Of a stretch of 64,000 nt of DNA, positions 25,207-34,318 are shown piece by piece; position 1 is the stretch's first letter, and the number at the start of each line of letters is the position of its first letter. The stretch is taken from NCBI RefSeq assembly GCF_001423185.1, contig NZ_LMOB01000001.1, positions 2,277,889-2,341,888 on the forward strand, written 5' to 3'. This DNA is from Plantibacter sp. Leaf314 (lineage in GTDB: Bacteria; Actinomycetota; Actinomycetes; Actinomycetales; Microbacteriaceae). The notes beneath the pieces are model-generated. The model saw only the letters and a list, made by a program, of their open reading frames with translations. It did not search any database and was not told the origin of the DNA. Both the position numbers and the translations under genes were made by a program.

Positions 25207-26151
25207 CTACTTGATGCCGGCGTTCGTGAACCCCTGGATGAAGTACTTCTGGCAGAACAGGAAGAGGAGGACCATCGGGACGGTCGCCATCGTGGTGCCG
25301 GCCATCAGGTATTGCCACTGCGTCCCGTCGAGCTGCTGGAACACGGCGAGCCCGACCTGGATCACCCTGAGGTCGTCCCTCGTCGTGACGAGGAGCGGCC
25401 AGAGGAAGTTGTTCCAGCTCTCCTGGAAGGTCAGGAGCGCGACCGTCGCGATCGCCGGCTTGATGAGCGGCGTGTAGATCCGGGAGAAGATGCGGAACTC
25501 GCTGAGTCCGTCGATCCGCGCGGCCTCCGCGAGCTCCGTCGGGAGGGAGAGGTAGAACTGGCGGAACAGGAAGATCGCGGTCGCGCTCAGGCCTCCGGGG
25601 ATGATGAGCGCCCACCAGGTGTTGAGCCACCCGGACCCGCCCTGGCCGAGGATGTCGTTCCCACCGAAGAGGGGCATGAACTTCACGAGCAGGAACTGCG
25701 GCACGATCTTCGTGTAGGTCGGGATCATGAGCATCGCGACGAAGCCGAGGAAGACGAGTTCGCGACCGCGGAACCGGATGCGGGCCAGCGAGTAGCCGGC
25801 CATCGCGGCGAAGATCAGCGTGATGATCGTGTGCGACGCCGAGATGATGAAGCTGTTCCGGAAGTAGGTGGCGAACGGAGCCGCCTGGAGGGCCTCGGGA
25901 TAGTTGCTCCACTCCCAGACCTTGGGGAGGAACGTCGGCGGGAACTCGGCGAGTTCGGCCGGGGACTTCAACGACGTCGCGATCATCCAGATGAACGGCA
26001 CCACCATGGTGAGCGCGCCGAGCGTGAGGGCCAGGTTGAGGACGAGCCGTCCGATCCATCGACGGTTCCGGCGACGTCCGGCAGGCTTCGGCACGAAGTC
26101 CTCGTGGACCCCGGTGACGAGCGACCTCGTCGTGAGCGGTTCGGCGGTCAT
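25207..26151 (-). CDS. Carbohydrate ABC importer permease, MalG type
   Basis: A 314-residue inner-membrane permease. A basic N-terminal tail is followed by six predicted helices, the first at about 30-50 (LVLNLALTLGALTMVVPFIWMI). The EAA loop that docks the ATPase is ELAEAARIDGLSEFRIFSRI, near 215. It ends in QKYFIQGFTNAGIK, the usual end of CUT1-family MalG/UgpE proteins. The cognate ATPase is not in the operon and is probably a shared MsiK-like protein encoded elsewhere. Start overlaps the upstream permease by ATGA. Confidence 0.92.
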   Translation of the reverse strand: MTAEPLTTRSLVTGVHEDFVPKPAGRRRNRRWIGRLVLNLALTLGALTMVVPFIWMIATSLKSPAELAEFPPTFLPKVWEWSNYPEALQAAPFATYFRNSFIISASHTIITLIFAAMAGYSLARIRFRGRELVFLGFVAMLMIPTYTKIVPQFLLVKFMPLFGGNDILGQGGSGWLNTWWALIIPGGLSATAIFLFRQFYLSLPTELAEAARIDGLSEFRIFSRIYTPLIKPAIATVALLTFQESWNNFLWPLLVTTRDDLRVIQVGLAVFQQLDGTQWQYLMAGTTMATVPMVLLFLFCQKYFIQGFTNAGIK

Positions 26152-27098
26152 CCCTCGTCACCCTTCGTCGCGCGACGGCCGATGACGGTCATCACGAGGA
26201 GCATCAGGAACAGCAGCACCGACTGCGCCGACGCCATGCCCATCTCGAAGTTCTGGAACGCGGAGCGGTAGACCTCGTAGGTCATCATCGTCGTGGAGTT
26301 GGCGGGTCCGCCGTCGGTCAGGACGTAGATCTGGTCGAACACTTGGAACGCTCCGATGATCGAGATGATGAGCACGAAGAAGGTGGCGGGCTTCAGCATC
26401 GGCACGGTGATCGCGAAGAACTTCCGGATCGGGCCCGCACCGTCGACCGCGGCGGCCTCGTACAGCGAGGGGTCGACGTTCTGGAGCGCCGCGATGTAGA
26501 TGAGCATCTTGATGCCGATGCCCTGCCATGCGCCGACGAGGATGACGGAGGGCAGCGCCCACTCCGGGTCGGCCAGCCAGGCCTGACCCGGAATGCCGAC
26601 CACCGAGAGGATCCCGTTCAGGAGACCCTGCTGCGGGTTGAAGATCCACAGCCAGACCATCGCGATGGCGACCGTGGCCGTCACCTGCGGCAGGAAGAAC
26701 GCGGTCCGGAACCAGGTGCGGAGACGCAGGTTCTGGTTGAGCGCGACGGCGATGACCATCGCGATCGCCATCGAGGCGGGCACGGTCCAGAAGGTGTAGA
26801 CGATCGTGTTCCACGTGGCCTGGCCGAACACCGGGTCCTGGAAGATCTCCACGTAGTTGTCGAGACCGATCCACGCGGGGGCGTCGAAGATGTCGTAGTC
26901 GGTGAAGCTCAGGGCGATCGTCGCGAGGACGGGGATCGCCGTCCAGAGGCCGATGTGGAACACGGCCGGAGCGACCATGAGCCAGCCGAACAGACCGCTC
27001 TTCCGAGCCGCACGCTTGCTGGCGGCCCGCCGCGGGATGGGTGGCGGTTGTCGGGGGTCGAGCGTCCTGGGGACGTCGGGGGTGCGTGTCGCGGTCAT
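26148..27098 (-). CDS. Carbohydrate ABC importer permease, MalF type
   Basis: A 316-residue permease with a basic Pro-rich N-terminal tail (about 1-35) and six helices, the first reading LFGWLMVAPAVFHIGLW. The ATPase-docking loop is LYEAAAVDGAGPIRKFFAIT. NSTTMMTYEVYRSAF near the C-terminus is typical for the MalF/UgpA partner of a CUT1 system. The start at 27098 lies 2 bases after the stop of the binding protein gene. It forms the channel with the MalG-type product of the next gene. Confidence 0.92.
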   Translation of the reverse strand: MTATRTPDVPRTLDPRQPPPIPRRAASKRAARKSGLFGWLMVAPAVFHIGLWTAIPVLATIALSFTDYDIFDAPAWIGLDNYVEIFQDPVFGQATWNTIVYTFWTVPASMAIAMVIAVALNQNLRLRTWFRTAFFLPQVTATVAIAMVWLWIFNPQQGLLNGILSVVGIPGQAWLADPEWALPSVILVGAWQGIGIKMLIYIAALQNVDPSLYEAAAVDGAGPIRKFFAITVPMLKPATFFVLIISIIGAFQVFDQIYVLTDGGPANSTTMMTYEVYRSAFQNFEMGMASAQSVLLFLMLLVMTVIGRRATKGDEG

Positions 27099-27100
27099 GA

Positions 27101-28438
27101 TCACCGGTCCAACTTCTTCTGGAAGGCCGCGGCGAGGTCGGTGAGTGCCGCCTTCGCCGTCTTCTTGCGGAGGATCGCGTTCTCGATGGCCGGGGCGACG
27201 TCGCCGCGGAGCCCGAGCCACTTCGGAGGTCCGCCCTCACGCTTGGCGACCGAGAGGTTCTCCATCGCGAACTGCACGAGGCGGTCGTCCTGCACGTAGT
27301 CGCTCTCGAGGAGCTCGGTCAGGGCGGGCACGTTGCCGCGCTGCTGGTTGGCCGCCAGCGCCGGGCCGGGGCTCGCCAGGAACTCGACGAGTTTCTGCGC
27401 CGCCTGTTCATGAGCCGAGGTGGCGGAGACCGCCGCCATCGTCCCGCCGACGAACATGCTGGGCGAGTCGCCGGGGATGAGGAACGGTTCGAGGTCGTCC
27501 AGCACCTCCGGGTCGGCCGCCTCGGCCTGGGTCCAGACGTTGTTGTGGGCGATCGCCATCGCCGCACGGCCGTTGATGAGCGGGTTGACGGTCGCGTTGG
27601 GCGCGGAGAAGCCCGTGTCCTCGACCTTCTGGTCGTGGAAGAGGTCGACGATCCGTTGCAGCGCCTCGACTCCCTGCTCGGAGTCGAACGCCGGCGAGCT
27701 GTTGTCCTCGGAGAAGAGCGATCCGCCGTTCGAGAACAGCGCCGTCTCGAACATCTGGCGCGGTTCGATCGTCAACATGTCGAAGCCGGTGCGCGTCAGC
27801 TTGCCCTTCGCGTCGCGCTCGGTGAGCGCGTCGGCCATCTCGACGAGTTCATCCCAGGTCCGCGGGGTGTGGTCGTAGCCGGCCTCCCGGAGGAGGTCCA
27901 TCCTGGCCACGCCGAAGCGGGCGTCGAGCATGATCGGGACGCCGTACACGTCGCCGTTCCAGAGCCCGGCCTCGACGATCTCCGGCGTCATGGTCTCCTC
28001 CAGCGACTCGGCGGTGAGGCCTCCGTCGCTCAGGTTGGCCAGGACGCCTCGATCGGCGAAGGCCTCGATCCAGCCGACGCCCATCATCATCACGTCCGGC
28101 ACCAGGCCGGAGACGACGCCGGTGGTCAGCTTCTCGTTGAGGCGGGCGTAGTTGGTGTAGTCGACGGACACCGTCACGTCGGGGTACATCGCCGTGAACT
28201 GCGGCAGCAGCTCCTCCTCGAGCAGCTTCTGCCCCGCGGAGCCCTCGAAGATCGGGGTCAGCATGGTGAGGTCGCCGCTGATGGCGTTCGGATCGGCGTC
28301 CTGCTCGGCCTCCGGGGTCGAGCACGCGCCGAGCGCCAGGGTGAGCGCGCTCGCGGTGAGCAGTCCGGTGGCGAGACGGGCCGCCCTGGGGAGGCCGGTG
28401 GTCCGCCGGTGGCGTGGCCTCATGGTCCGGGTGGTCAT
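27101..28438 (-). CDS. Sugar-binding lipoprotein of the lyase operon
   Basis: A 445-residue extracellular solute-binding protein (family 1). A long basic signal ends in the lipobox LALGAC, with Cys39 as the lipidated residue. It continues with GDLTMLTPIFEGSAGQKLLEE and has typical later segments such as INGRAAMAIAHNNVW. It should deliver an oligosaccharide, probably uronic-acid containing, to the two permeases downstream. It is the first gene of the operon, facing the LacI regulator across about 290 bases with operator-like palindromes. Confidence 0.92.
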   Translation of the reverse strand: MTTRTMRPRHRRTTGLPRAARLATGLLTASALTLALGACSTPEAEQDADPNAISGDLTMLTPIFEGSAGQKLLEEELLPQFTAMYPDVTVSVDYTNYARLNEKLTTGVVSGLVPDVMMMGVGWIEAFADRGVLANLSDGGLTAESLEETMTPEIVEAGLWNGDVYGVPIMLDARFGVARMDLLREAGYDHTPRTWDELVEMADALTERDAKGKLTRTGFDMLTIEPRQMFETALFSNGGSLFSEDNSSPAFDSEQGVEALQRIVDLFHDQKVEDTGFSAPNATVNPLINGRAAMAIAHNNVWTQAEAADPEVLDDLEPFLIPGDSPSMFVGGTMAAVSATSAHEQAAQKLVEFLASPGPALAANQQRGNVPALTELLESDYVQDDRLVQFAMENLSVAKREGGPPKWLGLRGDVAPAIENAILRKKTAKAALTDLAAAFQKKLDR

Positions 28439-28456
28439 GCGTTGGTTCCCTTCACG

Positions 28457-28665
28457 GGTATCGATTCGGGGCGACGATGCCGCGAGTCCGTGACGTCGTC
28501 GTCATCGGTATCCAGGATCGGCGATGATCTTGTGTATCGATTTACCGACCATAACCACCGATCATGGTGACGTCAACCGAGCCAGCAGTGCTCGCCCCTC
28601 GCGATCCCAGTGAACGCGCGGAAGAATCGATTTCAGCTTGGCGGCGTGAGTGCTGTATCGATACA
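28457..28665. promoter_or_regulatory. LacI operator candidates (TGTATCGATACA series)
   Basis: The divergent region between the binding protein and LacI genes holds one perfect 12-bp palindrome, TGTATCGATACA (28654-28665), and weaker copies TGTATCGATTTA (28533-28544) and GGTATCGATTCG (28457-28468), plus a core AATCGATTT near 28625. All share the ATCGAT centre, as expected for a LacI-family site with a central CG. The copies sit near both promoters, so joint repression of operon and regulator is likely. Confidence 0.6.
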
Positions 28666-28724
28666 CTGGAGCAAGGCACCGCTGCCGGAATCCCGGTCGA
28701 CGCGGAGGCACGAGAGGGGCGGTC

Positions 28725-29789
28725 ATGGCCGACAAGGTGACGATCCAACAGGTCGCCGCAGCAGCGGGCGTCTCGACGAGCACCGTGTCGAACGTCCTCA
28801 ACAGTCGTTCCGACCGCATGCAGCCCGAGACCCGCGATCGGGTCTTCGCGGCCATCCGAGCGCTCGACTACCGACCCAACCGGGCCGCGCGGCAACTGCG
28901 CACCGGCCAGACGAAGACGATCGGCCTCATCGTGCCGTCGGTCAGCAACCCGTTCTGGGGCGCCTTCGCCCGCGAGCTCGAACAGGCGGCACTCGGCCAC
29001 GGCTACAACGTCCTCCTCGGCAACAGCGAGCGCGACCCCGGACGAGAGCTCGGCTACGTGGAGGAGCTGTGGGACAACGGCGTCCGCGACATCGTCCTCT
29101 GCACCTCACTGCCGTCGCTCGAGCACCTGGCGGCCTTCGTCGAGCGCGGCCTCAACCTCATCCTGTTCGACCGTCCCGTCCAGCCAGGCGATCCGCCCCT
29201 CGTCGCGAGCATCGGGATCGACAACCACCTCGGCGGCAGCGTCGCCGCATCCCACCTGACCGATCTCGGGCACCGGAGGATCGCGTTCGTCTCCGGGTCG
29301 CAGCGTTCGGTGAACCGGACCGTCCGGCACGCGGGGTTCCTCGCCGCGGTGCAGGCGGCGGGTCTCGACGCGTCGGAGTTGCCGGTGTGGGCGGGACTCC
29401 CGGCAGGCGCCGACGAGCTCGAGGCCCCCGAGGTCGGCCGACGAGCCGTGCACGAGCTGTTCAGCGCCGGTCCAGCGCCGACAGCGATCATCGCGATCAA
29501 CGACATGACGGCCCTCGGGGTCTGCAAGGGCATCCGCGATCTGGGGCTCGGCATCGGCACGGACGTCTCCGTCGTCGGCTTCGACGACATCCCCCTCGCC
29601 GATCTCGTGTCGCCGTCGCTGACGACCGTCCGTCAGCCCATCGCCCGCATGGCCGCGCTGGCGGTCGAGCAGGTCGTCACGCGCGAACGGACCGACGACC
29701 GGGAATCGACCCCCGCCATCCTCCTGCGCCCGGAACTCGTCGTCCGCGACTCGACCGGTGCGGCACCCGCCGAGGTGGCTCGCGGCTGA
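28725..29789 (+). CDS. LacI-family regulator of the lyase operon
   Basis: A 354-residue LacI/GalR repressor. The helix-turn-helix is at 5-27 (VTIQQVAAAAGVSTSTVSNV), and the hinge helix ends in PNRAARQLRTGQ. A periplasmic-binding-like sugar domain follows from about 62 (IGLIVPSVSNPFWGAF) to DVSVVGFDDIPLADLVSPSL. The start at 28725 is the ATG directly before the DNA-binding domain, after GAGAGGGGCGGTC. It probably senses a product of the lyases encoded on the other strand. Stop directly abuts the next convergent gene. Confidence 0.92.
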   Translation: MADKVTIQQVAAAAGVSTSTVSNVLNSRSDRMQPETRDRVFAAIRALDYRPNRAARQLRTGQTKTIGLIVPSVSNPFWGAFARELEQAALGHGYNVLLGNSERDPGRELGYVEELWDNGVRDIVLCTSLPSLEHLAAFVERGLNLILFDRPVQPGDPPLVASIGIDNHLGGSVAASHLTDLGHRRIAFVSGSQRSVNRTVRHAGFLAAVQAAGLDASELPVWAGLPAGADELEAPEVGRRAVHELFSAGPAPTAIIAINDMTALGVCKGIRDLGLGIGTDVSVVGFDDIPLADLVSPSLTTVRQPIARMAALAVEQVVTRERTDDRESTPAILLRPELVVRDSTGAAPAEVARG

Positions 29790-30269
29790 TCAGCCGCCGA
29801 AGAGCTTGCCGAAGAACCCCTTGCGCGGCTGCCAGCCGGCCGCGGTGAGGGCGTCGATGACGGGCTGCTTGACCTCGTCGGTGGTGAAGTCGTAGCCCAT
29901 GAAGTGGCCGGTCGTCGTGCCGTCGCGGTCGGTGGACTGCGCGATCGGGGCAACGCTCCGCCCGAAGGTGAAGGTCTTCTGAGGCCCCGACTGCCAGGTG
30001 CGCTTCGTGGAGAGGCCGTCCAGCCCGAGCGTCGTCTTCGAGGAGGAGGACTCCTCGTGGAACTCCCACTCGCCGTCCTCCGGGTGCAACTCCACCCGCA
30101 GCTCGTACTCCGCGCTGAACATCCCCGCCCCGAGGAAACCGAGCCACCGCTGGTCGGCGTACCGCCAGTGGGCGACCACACCGTCGGGCGTCGGGTCGTA
30201 GATGAAGGGGAGGTCTTCGCTGTTGAGGGCGAGGATCCGGGCCTGAGCATCGCGGAGGTCGAAGGTCAT
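29790..30269 (-). CDS. Hypothetical protein
   Basis: A 159-residue soluble acidic protein beginning MTFDLRDAQARILALNSEDL. It is rich in aromatic beta-type segments (FIYDPTPDGVVAHWRYADQRW, AEYELRVELHPEDGEWEFHE) and ends in a basic GKLFGG. It is conserved-looking, with no cysteine pairs, signal or membrane helix. I do not recognise the family. Its stop abuts the stop of the LacI gene with no gap, so it is likely independent of the sugar operon. Confidence 0.75.
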   Translation of the reverse strand: MTFDLRDAQARILALNSEDLPFIYDPTPDGVVAHWRYADQRWLGFLGAGMFSAEYELRVELHPEDGEWEFHEESSSSKTTLGLDGLSTKRTWQSGPQKTFTFGRSVAPIAQSTDRDGTTTGHFMGYDFTTDEVKQPVIDALTAAGWQPRKGFFGKLFGG

Positions 30270-30346
30270 GGGGTGAGTCTAGGCAGACCGACGCGCCCGC
30301 GACATGGGGACAGCTCCCCTTCATCCTCCTCCCCTACGCTGACCGG

Positions 30347-31228
30347 GTGAGCGAAACCATCCTGGCCCGGAGCCTCCTGACCGTCATGAGTTACAACATC
30401 CGCACCGCCGTCGCCCAACCCGGTCACGAATGGGTGGACCGGGCTCCGCTCGTCTCGCAGGTCATCGCCCGCACCGGGCCCGACCTCCTCGGCCTGCAGG
30501 AGGTCCGCGGGAACCAACTCAGCGACCTCCTCCCAGACCTCACCGAGTACGACTGGTTCGGGCAGGGTCGCGACGGCGGCACCGCCGGCGAGTACGGTCC
30601 GGTGTTCTTCCGTCGCTCACGGTTCGAGCGGCTCGACGCCGGCGACTTCTGGCTCTCCGACACCCCCGACGAACCCGGCTCGAACACCTGGCCGTCGCTC
30701 CACGCCCGGTTCGTCACCTGGGTGCGGCTCCGGGAGCGACAGACCGGGGACGAGCTGGTCTTCGCCAACACGCACCTCGACCACGAGGCCACACCCCACG
30801 GCGACGACGTCCGGACGAAGAGCGCCGAACTCATCGCGGACCGGTTCTCCGAGGTGGACACGCCGATCCTGCTCACGGGCGATTTCAACACCCCGCGCGG
30901 ATCCGCAGCGCACGTCGCGTTCGAGCGAGCCGGGTTCGTCGACCTGTCGCCGGCGGCCGAGGGCACGGACGTCGGCACCTTCCACGGGTACGGCCCGCAA
31001 CGTCCCGGGAACGCGCGCATCGACTGGGTGCTCGGCCGTTCGGGCGGACCCGGCCCCCACGCCGACTTGGAGCCGATCGACACCCTCGTCGACGATCAGC
31101 CGCCGACCTCCGAGGCGAGCGACCACTTCCCGGTGGTCATCCGAGCGCAGCTCACGCGCGACGCTCAGCTCCCCGAGCTGGCGTCGGCGTCGAACCCGGG
31201 CGGCGCCGTCGGGCACGATGGAGCATGA
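30347..31228 (+). CDS. Endonuclease/exonuclease/phosphatase-family hydrolase
   Basis: A 293-residue protein of the DNase I-like metal-dependent phosphoesterase fold. The motifs run in order: VMSYNIRTAV (metal-site Asn), PDLLGLQEVR (Glu), FANTHLDHE, LTGDFNTPRGS (Asp and Asn), RIDWVLGR (Asp) and SEASDHFPVVI (catalytic Asp-His). No signal peptide is visible. Family members cut DNA, sphingomyelin or inositol phosphates, so the substrate is open. GTG start at 30347. Confidence 0.9.
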   Translation: MSETILARSLLTVMSYNIRTAVAQPGHEWVDRAPLVSQVIARTGPDLLGLQEVRGNQLSDLLPDLTEYDWFGQGRDGGTAGEYGPVFFRRSRFERLDAGDFWLSDTPDEPGSNTWPSLHARFVTWVRLRERQTGDELVFANTHLDHEATPHGDDVRTKSAELIADRFSEVDTPILLTGDFNTPRGSAAHVAFERAGFVDLSPAAEGTDVGTFHGYGPQRPGNARIDWVLGRSGGPGPHADLEPIDTLVDDQPPTSEASDHFPVVIRAQLTRDAQLPELASASNPGGAVGHDGA

Positions 31229-31265
31229 GTCGTCTCGCGACCGAGCCGAACCACGAGGAGGATCC

Positions 31266-31667
31266 ATGTCCGTCGTCACGCTGATCCGAGCCGAACAGCT
31301 CTCCGATGCGGCCGAATACGCCTACGCCTCGTCCGTCCCGGCGAGCGCGAAGCTGCTGTTCCTGGCCGGGTCGTGCCCGCTGAACCTCGACGGCTCGACC
31401 GCAGCCGTGGGTGACGTCGCCGGGCAGGCGGCGAAGTGCGTCGAGAACCTCGTCATCGCCCTCGAGGCCGCCGGGGCGACCCTCGCCGACGTGGCGAGCA
31501 CCAGGGTCCTCGTCGCCTCGACCAAGCAGTCCGACCTCGTGACGGCCTGGGAGGTCGTGCGCGCCGCCTTCGGCGATCACGACGTGCCGTCGACGCTGCT
31601 CGGTGTCACCGTCCTCGGCTACGACGACCAGCTCGTCGAGATCGAGGCGACCGCCGCGATCGCCTGA
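31266..31667 (+). CDS. RidA/YjgF-family protein
   Basis: A 133-residue member of the RidA/YER057c/UK114 group of small trimeric proteins. RidA itself hydrolyses reactive enamine/imine intermediates made by PLP enzymes. Visible landmarks are YASSVPASAKLLFLAGSCPL, QAAKCVENLVIALEAAGATL and VLVASTKQSDLVTAWEV. The usual active-site Arg before an acidic residue in the last third is not clear here, so it may belong to a divergent subgroup. A strong GAGGAGGATCC precedes the ATG. Confidence 0.85.
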   Translation: MSVVTLIRAEQLSDAAEYAYASSVPASAKLLFLAGSCPLNLDGSTAAVGDVAGQAAKCVENLVIALEAAGATLADVASTRVLVASTKQSDLVTAWEVVRAAFGDHDVPSTLLGVTVLGYDDQLVEIEATAAIA

Positions 31668-31691
31668 CCGGTTCGGCGCCGACGCTCGTCG

Positions 31692-32429
31692 TCAGTGCGC
31701 CGATGCCGACGGCGCGAGCCGGAGGAGCACCAGCCCGACGATCGACGGGACGAGGGGCAGCGCCGCACCGAACACCGGGTCGACGCCCGTGAGGAGCGAG
31801 CCGCAGAGGGCACCCGCCACGAGTAGCACGATCGCACCGATGCGGATGAGGTGGTGGTCGTGGATGCCGTCGGCGAGGCTCTGCATGAGGCTGGTGAGGG
31901 TGCCGGTCACGAACGTGGTCGTCACGCCCGAGCGTTCGATGCGACGCGCGACGGCCGTCTGCCCGGCCATGGCGAGGGTGGAGAGCGCGATGAGGACGCA
32001 GACCACGGGCATGGTGCGGTGGTCGGAGGACACGATCCACCCGAGGAGGACGCACGACTGTGCGACCACCGCACCGCCGAGGACGAGGACCAGCCGGCGC
32101 TGCGGCGCCTCCGGCGTCGGTCGATCGGTGGTGGCGACGGGCCTCGTGAACCGGAAGGCCAGGAACGTCCCGACGGAGAACAGCAGCACCGCGACCGACG
32201 CCCCGAGGAGGACCTCGGCGAAGTCCGGGCGGCTCGTGAGGCCGGCCAGCACGAAGTTGCCGGTCATGTTGGCGGTGAAGACGCCGCCGAGCTGGAGGAA
32301 CGCGAAAGCGTCGGTCGCCCCGGCCGCGAACGAAAGCACGAGCGCCATCGCCGCGATCATGCCGGCCCGCGTCCGACGTCGGGCGGCCTGCAGGGTCTGA
32401 TCGGTGCCGTCGGTCTCGCTCACGTGCAC
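31692..32429 (-). CDS. YoaK/DUF1275 membrane protein
   Basis: A 245-residue protein with six or seven hydrophobic helices. GMIAAMALVLSFAAGATDAF and LGGVFTANMTGNFVLAG match the DUF1275 signature (sequence ...DAxxF...G...ANMTGN). VTTTFVTGTLTSLMQSLADG later repeats the TGTLT pattern. The role of YoaK proteins is not settled. It lies 41 bases after the esterase gene on the same strand and may be transcribed with it. Confidence 0.88.
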   Translation of the reverse strand: MHVSETDGTDQTLQAARRRTRAGMIAAMALVLSFAAGATDAFAFLQLGGVFTANMTGNFVLAGLTSRPDFAEVLLGASVAVLLFSVGTFLAFRFTRPVATTDRPTPEAPQRRLVLVLGGAVVAQSCVLLGWIVSSDHRTMPVVCVLIALSTLAMAGQTAVARRIERSGVTTTFVTGTLTSLMQSLADGIHDHHLIRIGAIVLLVAGALCGSLLTGVDPVFGAALPLVPSIVGLVLLRLAPSASAH

Positions 32430-32470
32430 ATCGTCCCACGCCCGCTCACCCGGGGCGGGCGGGCGACGCG

Positions 32471-33439
32471 TCAGGCGAAGAGGTCGGCGAGGACCTCGAG
32501 CTGCCGCTGCTCCTGCACCGGTCCCCCACCCTCATGCCCGTTGTACGGGTACACGGCGATGTCCTTCTGTGCACCCGCGTAGTGGTTGAACGCCGCGTAG
32601 ACCGTCGAAGGCGGGCACACCGCGTCGCACAGGGCGACGGAGAAGAGCGTCGGTGCCGTGGCCCTCGCCGCGAAGTTCGTCGCGTCGAAGTAGGAGAGGG
32701 TGCGGAACACCTGCTCCTCCTGGCCGCGGCGACTGATGAGGAACGTCTTCAGCTCGGCGAACGGGCTCGCGTCGGTGATCTGGAGGGCTCGACGGTAGTG
32801 CGACAGGAACGGGACGTCGACGAGCGCGCCGGCGAGGCCCTCGCTGAGCCCGGCCGCGGCGAGCGCGATACCGCCGCCCTGGCTGACCCCGGCGACGACG
32901 ACGCGAGCCGGATCCACCTCGGGGAAGCTGCGGACCACGTCGACGGCTAGCGCGGCGTCCGTGAACACGCGGCGGTAATAGTACGTCTCCCGGCTGTCGA
33001 GCCCGGCGCTCATCTTGCCGGCGACCTGGGGTCCGCTGCCGACGGGGTCCGCGGTCGCGCCGGGCCGGTTCGCACTGCCCTGGCCGCGGGTGTCCATCAC
33101 GAACACCGCGTACCCGGCGGAGGGGTGCATCGTCCACTGGTGGGCGAACCCGCGGCCGCCGCTGTAGCCGATGTAGTGCACGACGCACGGGAGCGGGCCG
33201 GTCGCGCCTGCAGGACGGATGAACCAGCCCTTGATCGGGTCGCCGCCGAAGCCGGAGAAGGTGACGTCCTCGACGATGAGACCGGTCAGCTCGGGGTTGG
33301 AGCGCTCACGCTGCGTCGGCTGGGCGAGCGCATGCGCTTCGGCGATCGTGTCCGACCAGAAGGCGTCGAAGTCGGCGGCCTCCTCGCGGTCGGGCAGGTA
33401 CTGCTGGAGCTGGGCGAGGGGCAGGTCGAATTGCGCCAC
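32471..33439 (-). CDS. CE7-family acetyl (xylan) esterase
   Basis: A 322-residue cytosolic carbohydrate esterase of family CE7, which removes acetyl groups from xylo-oligosaccharides and cephalosporin C. The hallmarks are DTRGQGSANR (RGQ motif), the nucleophile elbow GVSQGGGIAL, and the C-terminal YNGHEGGG with the catalytic His (HE motif). PDREEAADFDAFW at the start is also typical. A GTG start follows GAAGGTGACCC. It lies after the IclR gene in a likely operon that begins with an FAD-dependent oxidoreductase. Confidence 0.92.
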   Translation of the reverse strand: MAQFDLPLAQLQQYLPDREEAADFDAFWSDTIAEAHALAQPTQRERSNPELTGLIVEDVTFSGFGGDPIKGWFIRPAGATGPLPCVVHYIGYSGGRGFAHQWTMHPSAGYAVFVMDTRGQGSANRPGATADPVGSGPQVAGKMSAGLDSRETYYYRRVFTDAALAVDVVRSFPEVDPARVVVAGVSQGGGIALAAAGLSEGLAGALVDVPFLSHYRRALQITDASPFAELKTFLISRRGQEEQVFRTLSYFDATNFAARATAPTLFSVALCDAVCPPSTVYAAFNHYAGAQKDIAVYPYNGHEGGGPVQEQRQLEVLADLFA

Positions 33440-33481
33440 GGGTCACCTTCGGGTTCGTGAGATCGGATACGGGAGGACGGG

Positions 33482-34264
33482 TCAGGAGGACGGGATCGCG
33501 GAGATGAGGCCGAGTCCCACACTGATGCGGTCGGCCACCTCGATGAGGTCCTCGGTGAGCACGTCGAGGTCGCGCTCGCGCATGAGGCTCAGGCGGCCCG
33601 AGATGGAGATCGCCGCGACCACTCTGGCGTTCGCGTCGCGGATGGGTGCCGCGATCCCGAGACGCCCCAGCGCGAGCTCCTGGTCCTCGGTGCAGACGCC
33701 GCGTTCCCGAGCCGCCGCGAGCTCGGCGACGAGCGCCGCGTGCTCGGTGATCGTGTTGGCCGTGTAGCGGGCGAGCGGTTCCGCACCGAGCAGCGCGCGG
33801 AGGCCGTCCGCATCGAGGTCGAGCAGCAGGCACTTGCCGAGGGCCGACGCGTGCAGCGGCTGCCGGAGCCCGATCATGGAGTGCGACTTGGGGGCGAGCG
33901 CGCCCTCGAAGTGACAGAGGTAGATGAGGCTGGAGCCGTCGAGGACCCCGACGTTCACACTGAGGCCGATGCGCTGCGCGAGTTCCTGCGCCGGCGCCCG
34001 GGACTCCCGGTGGACCGGGTTCTGGTTGAGCCCCTCGCTCGCCAGCGCAAGGATCGTCGCGCCGATCGCGTACGACGGGCTGTCGGCCGACTTGGACACG
34101 TACCCGAGCTCCTCGAGGGTGCCGAGGAGCCGGGCGGTCGTCGAGGTGCCCAGACCGGTCGCGCGCGCGATGTCCGAGGCCCGCAACGGCCCGGTCGTCG
34201 AGGCGCCCAGGACGGCGAGCACCGATGCCGCACGACCGATGCCCTGCTGGATCTCGCCTGCCAC
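33482..34264 (-). CDS. IclR-family transcriptional regulator
   Basis: A 260-residue regulator. The winged helix-turn-helix covers about 8-70 (RAASVLAVLG, LRASDIARATGLGTSTTARLL, LEELGYV). The IclR effector domain follows, with LHASALGKCLLLDLDADGL and ISISGRLSLM. It sits between the oxidoreductase and the CE7 esterase genes. Two tandem dyad sites lie in the divergent region in front of the oxidoreductase and the MFS transporter and are good candidate targets. The ligand is probably a sugar acid or related breakdown product. Confidence 0.92.
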   Translation of the reverse strand: MAGEIQQGIGRAASVLAVLGASTTGPLRASDIARATGLGTSTTARLLGTLEELGYVSKSADSPSYAIGATILALASEGLNQNPVHRESRAPAQELAQRIGLSVNVGVLDGSSLIYLCHFEGALAPKSHSMIGLRQPLHASALGKCLLLDLDADGLRALLGAEPLARYTANTITEHAALVAELAAARERGVCTEDQELALGRLGIAAPIRDANARVVAAISISGRLSLMRERDLDVLTEDLIEVADRISVGLGLISAIPSS

Positions 34265-34318
34265 GGGTCCTCCACGGTGTCGCTGTCGGTTCGGGTGTCC
34301 GGCCTCGGAAGGCCGTGT

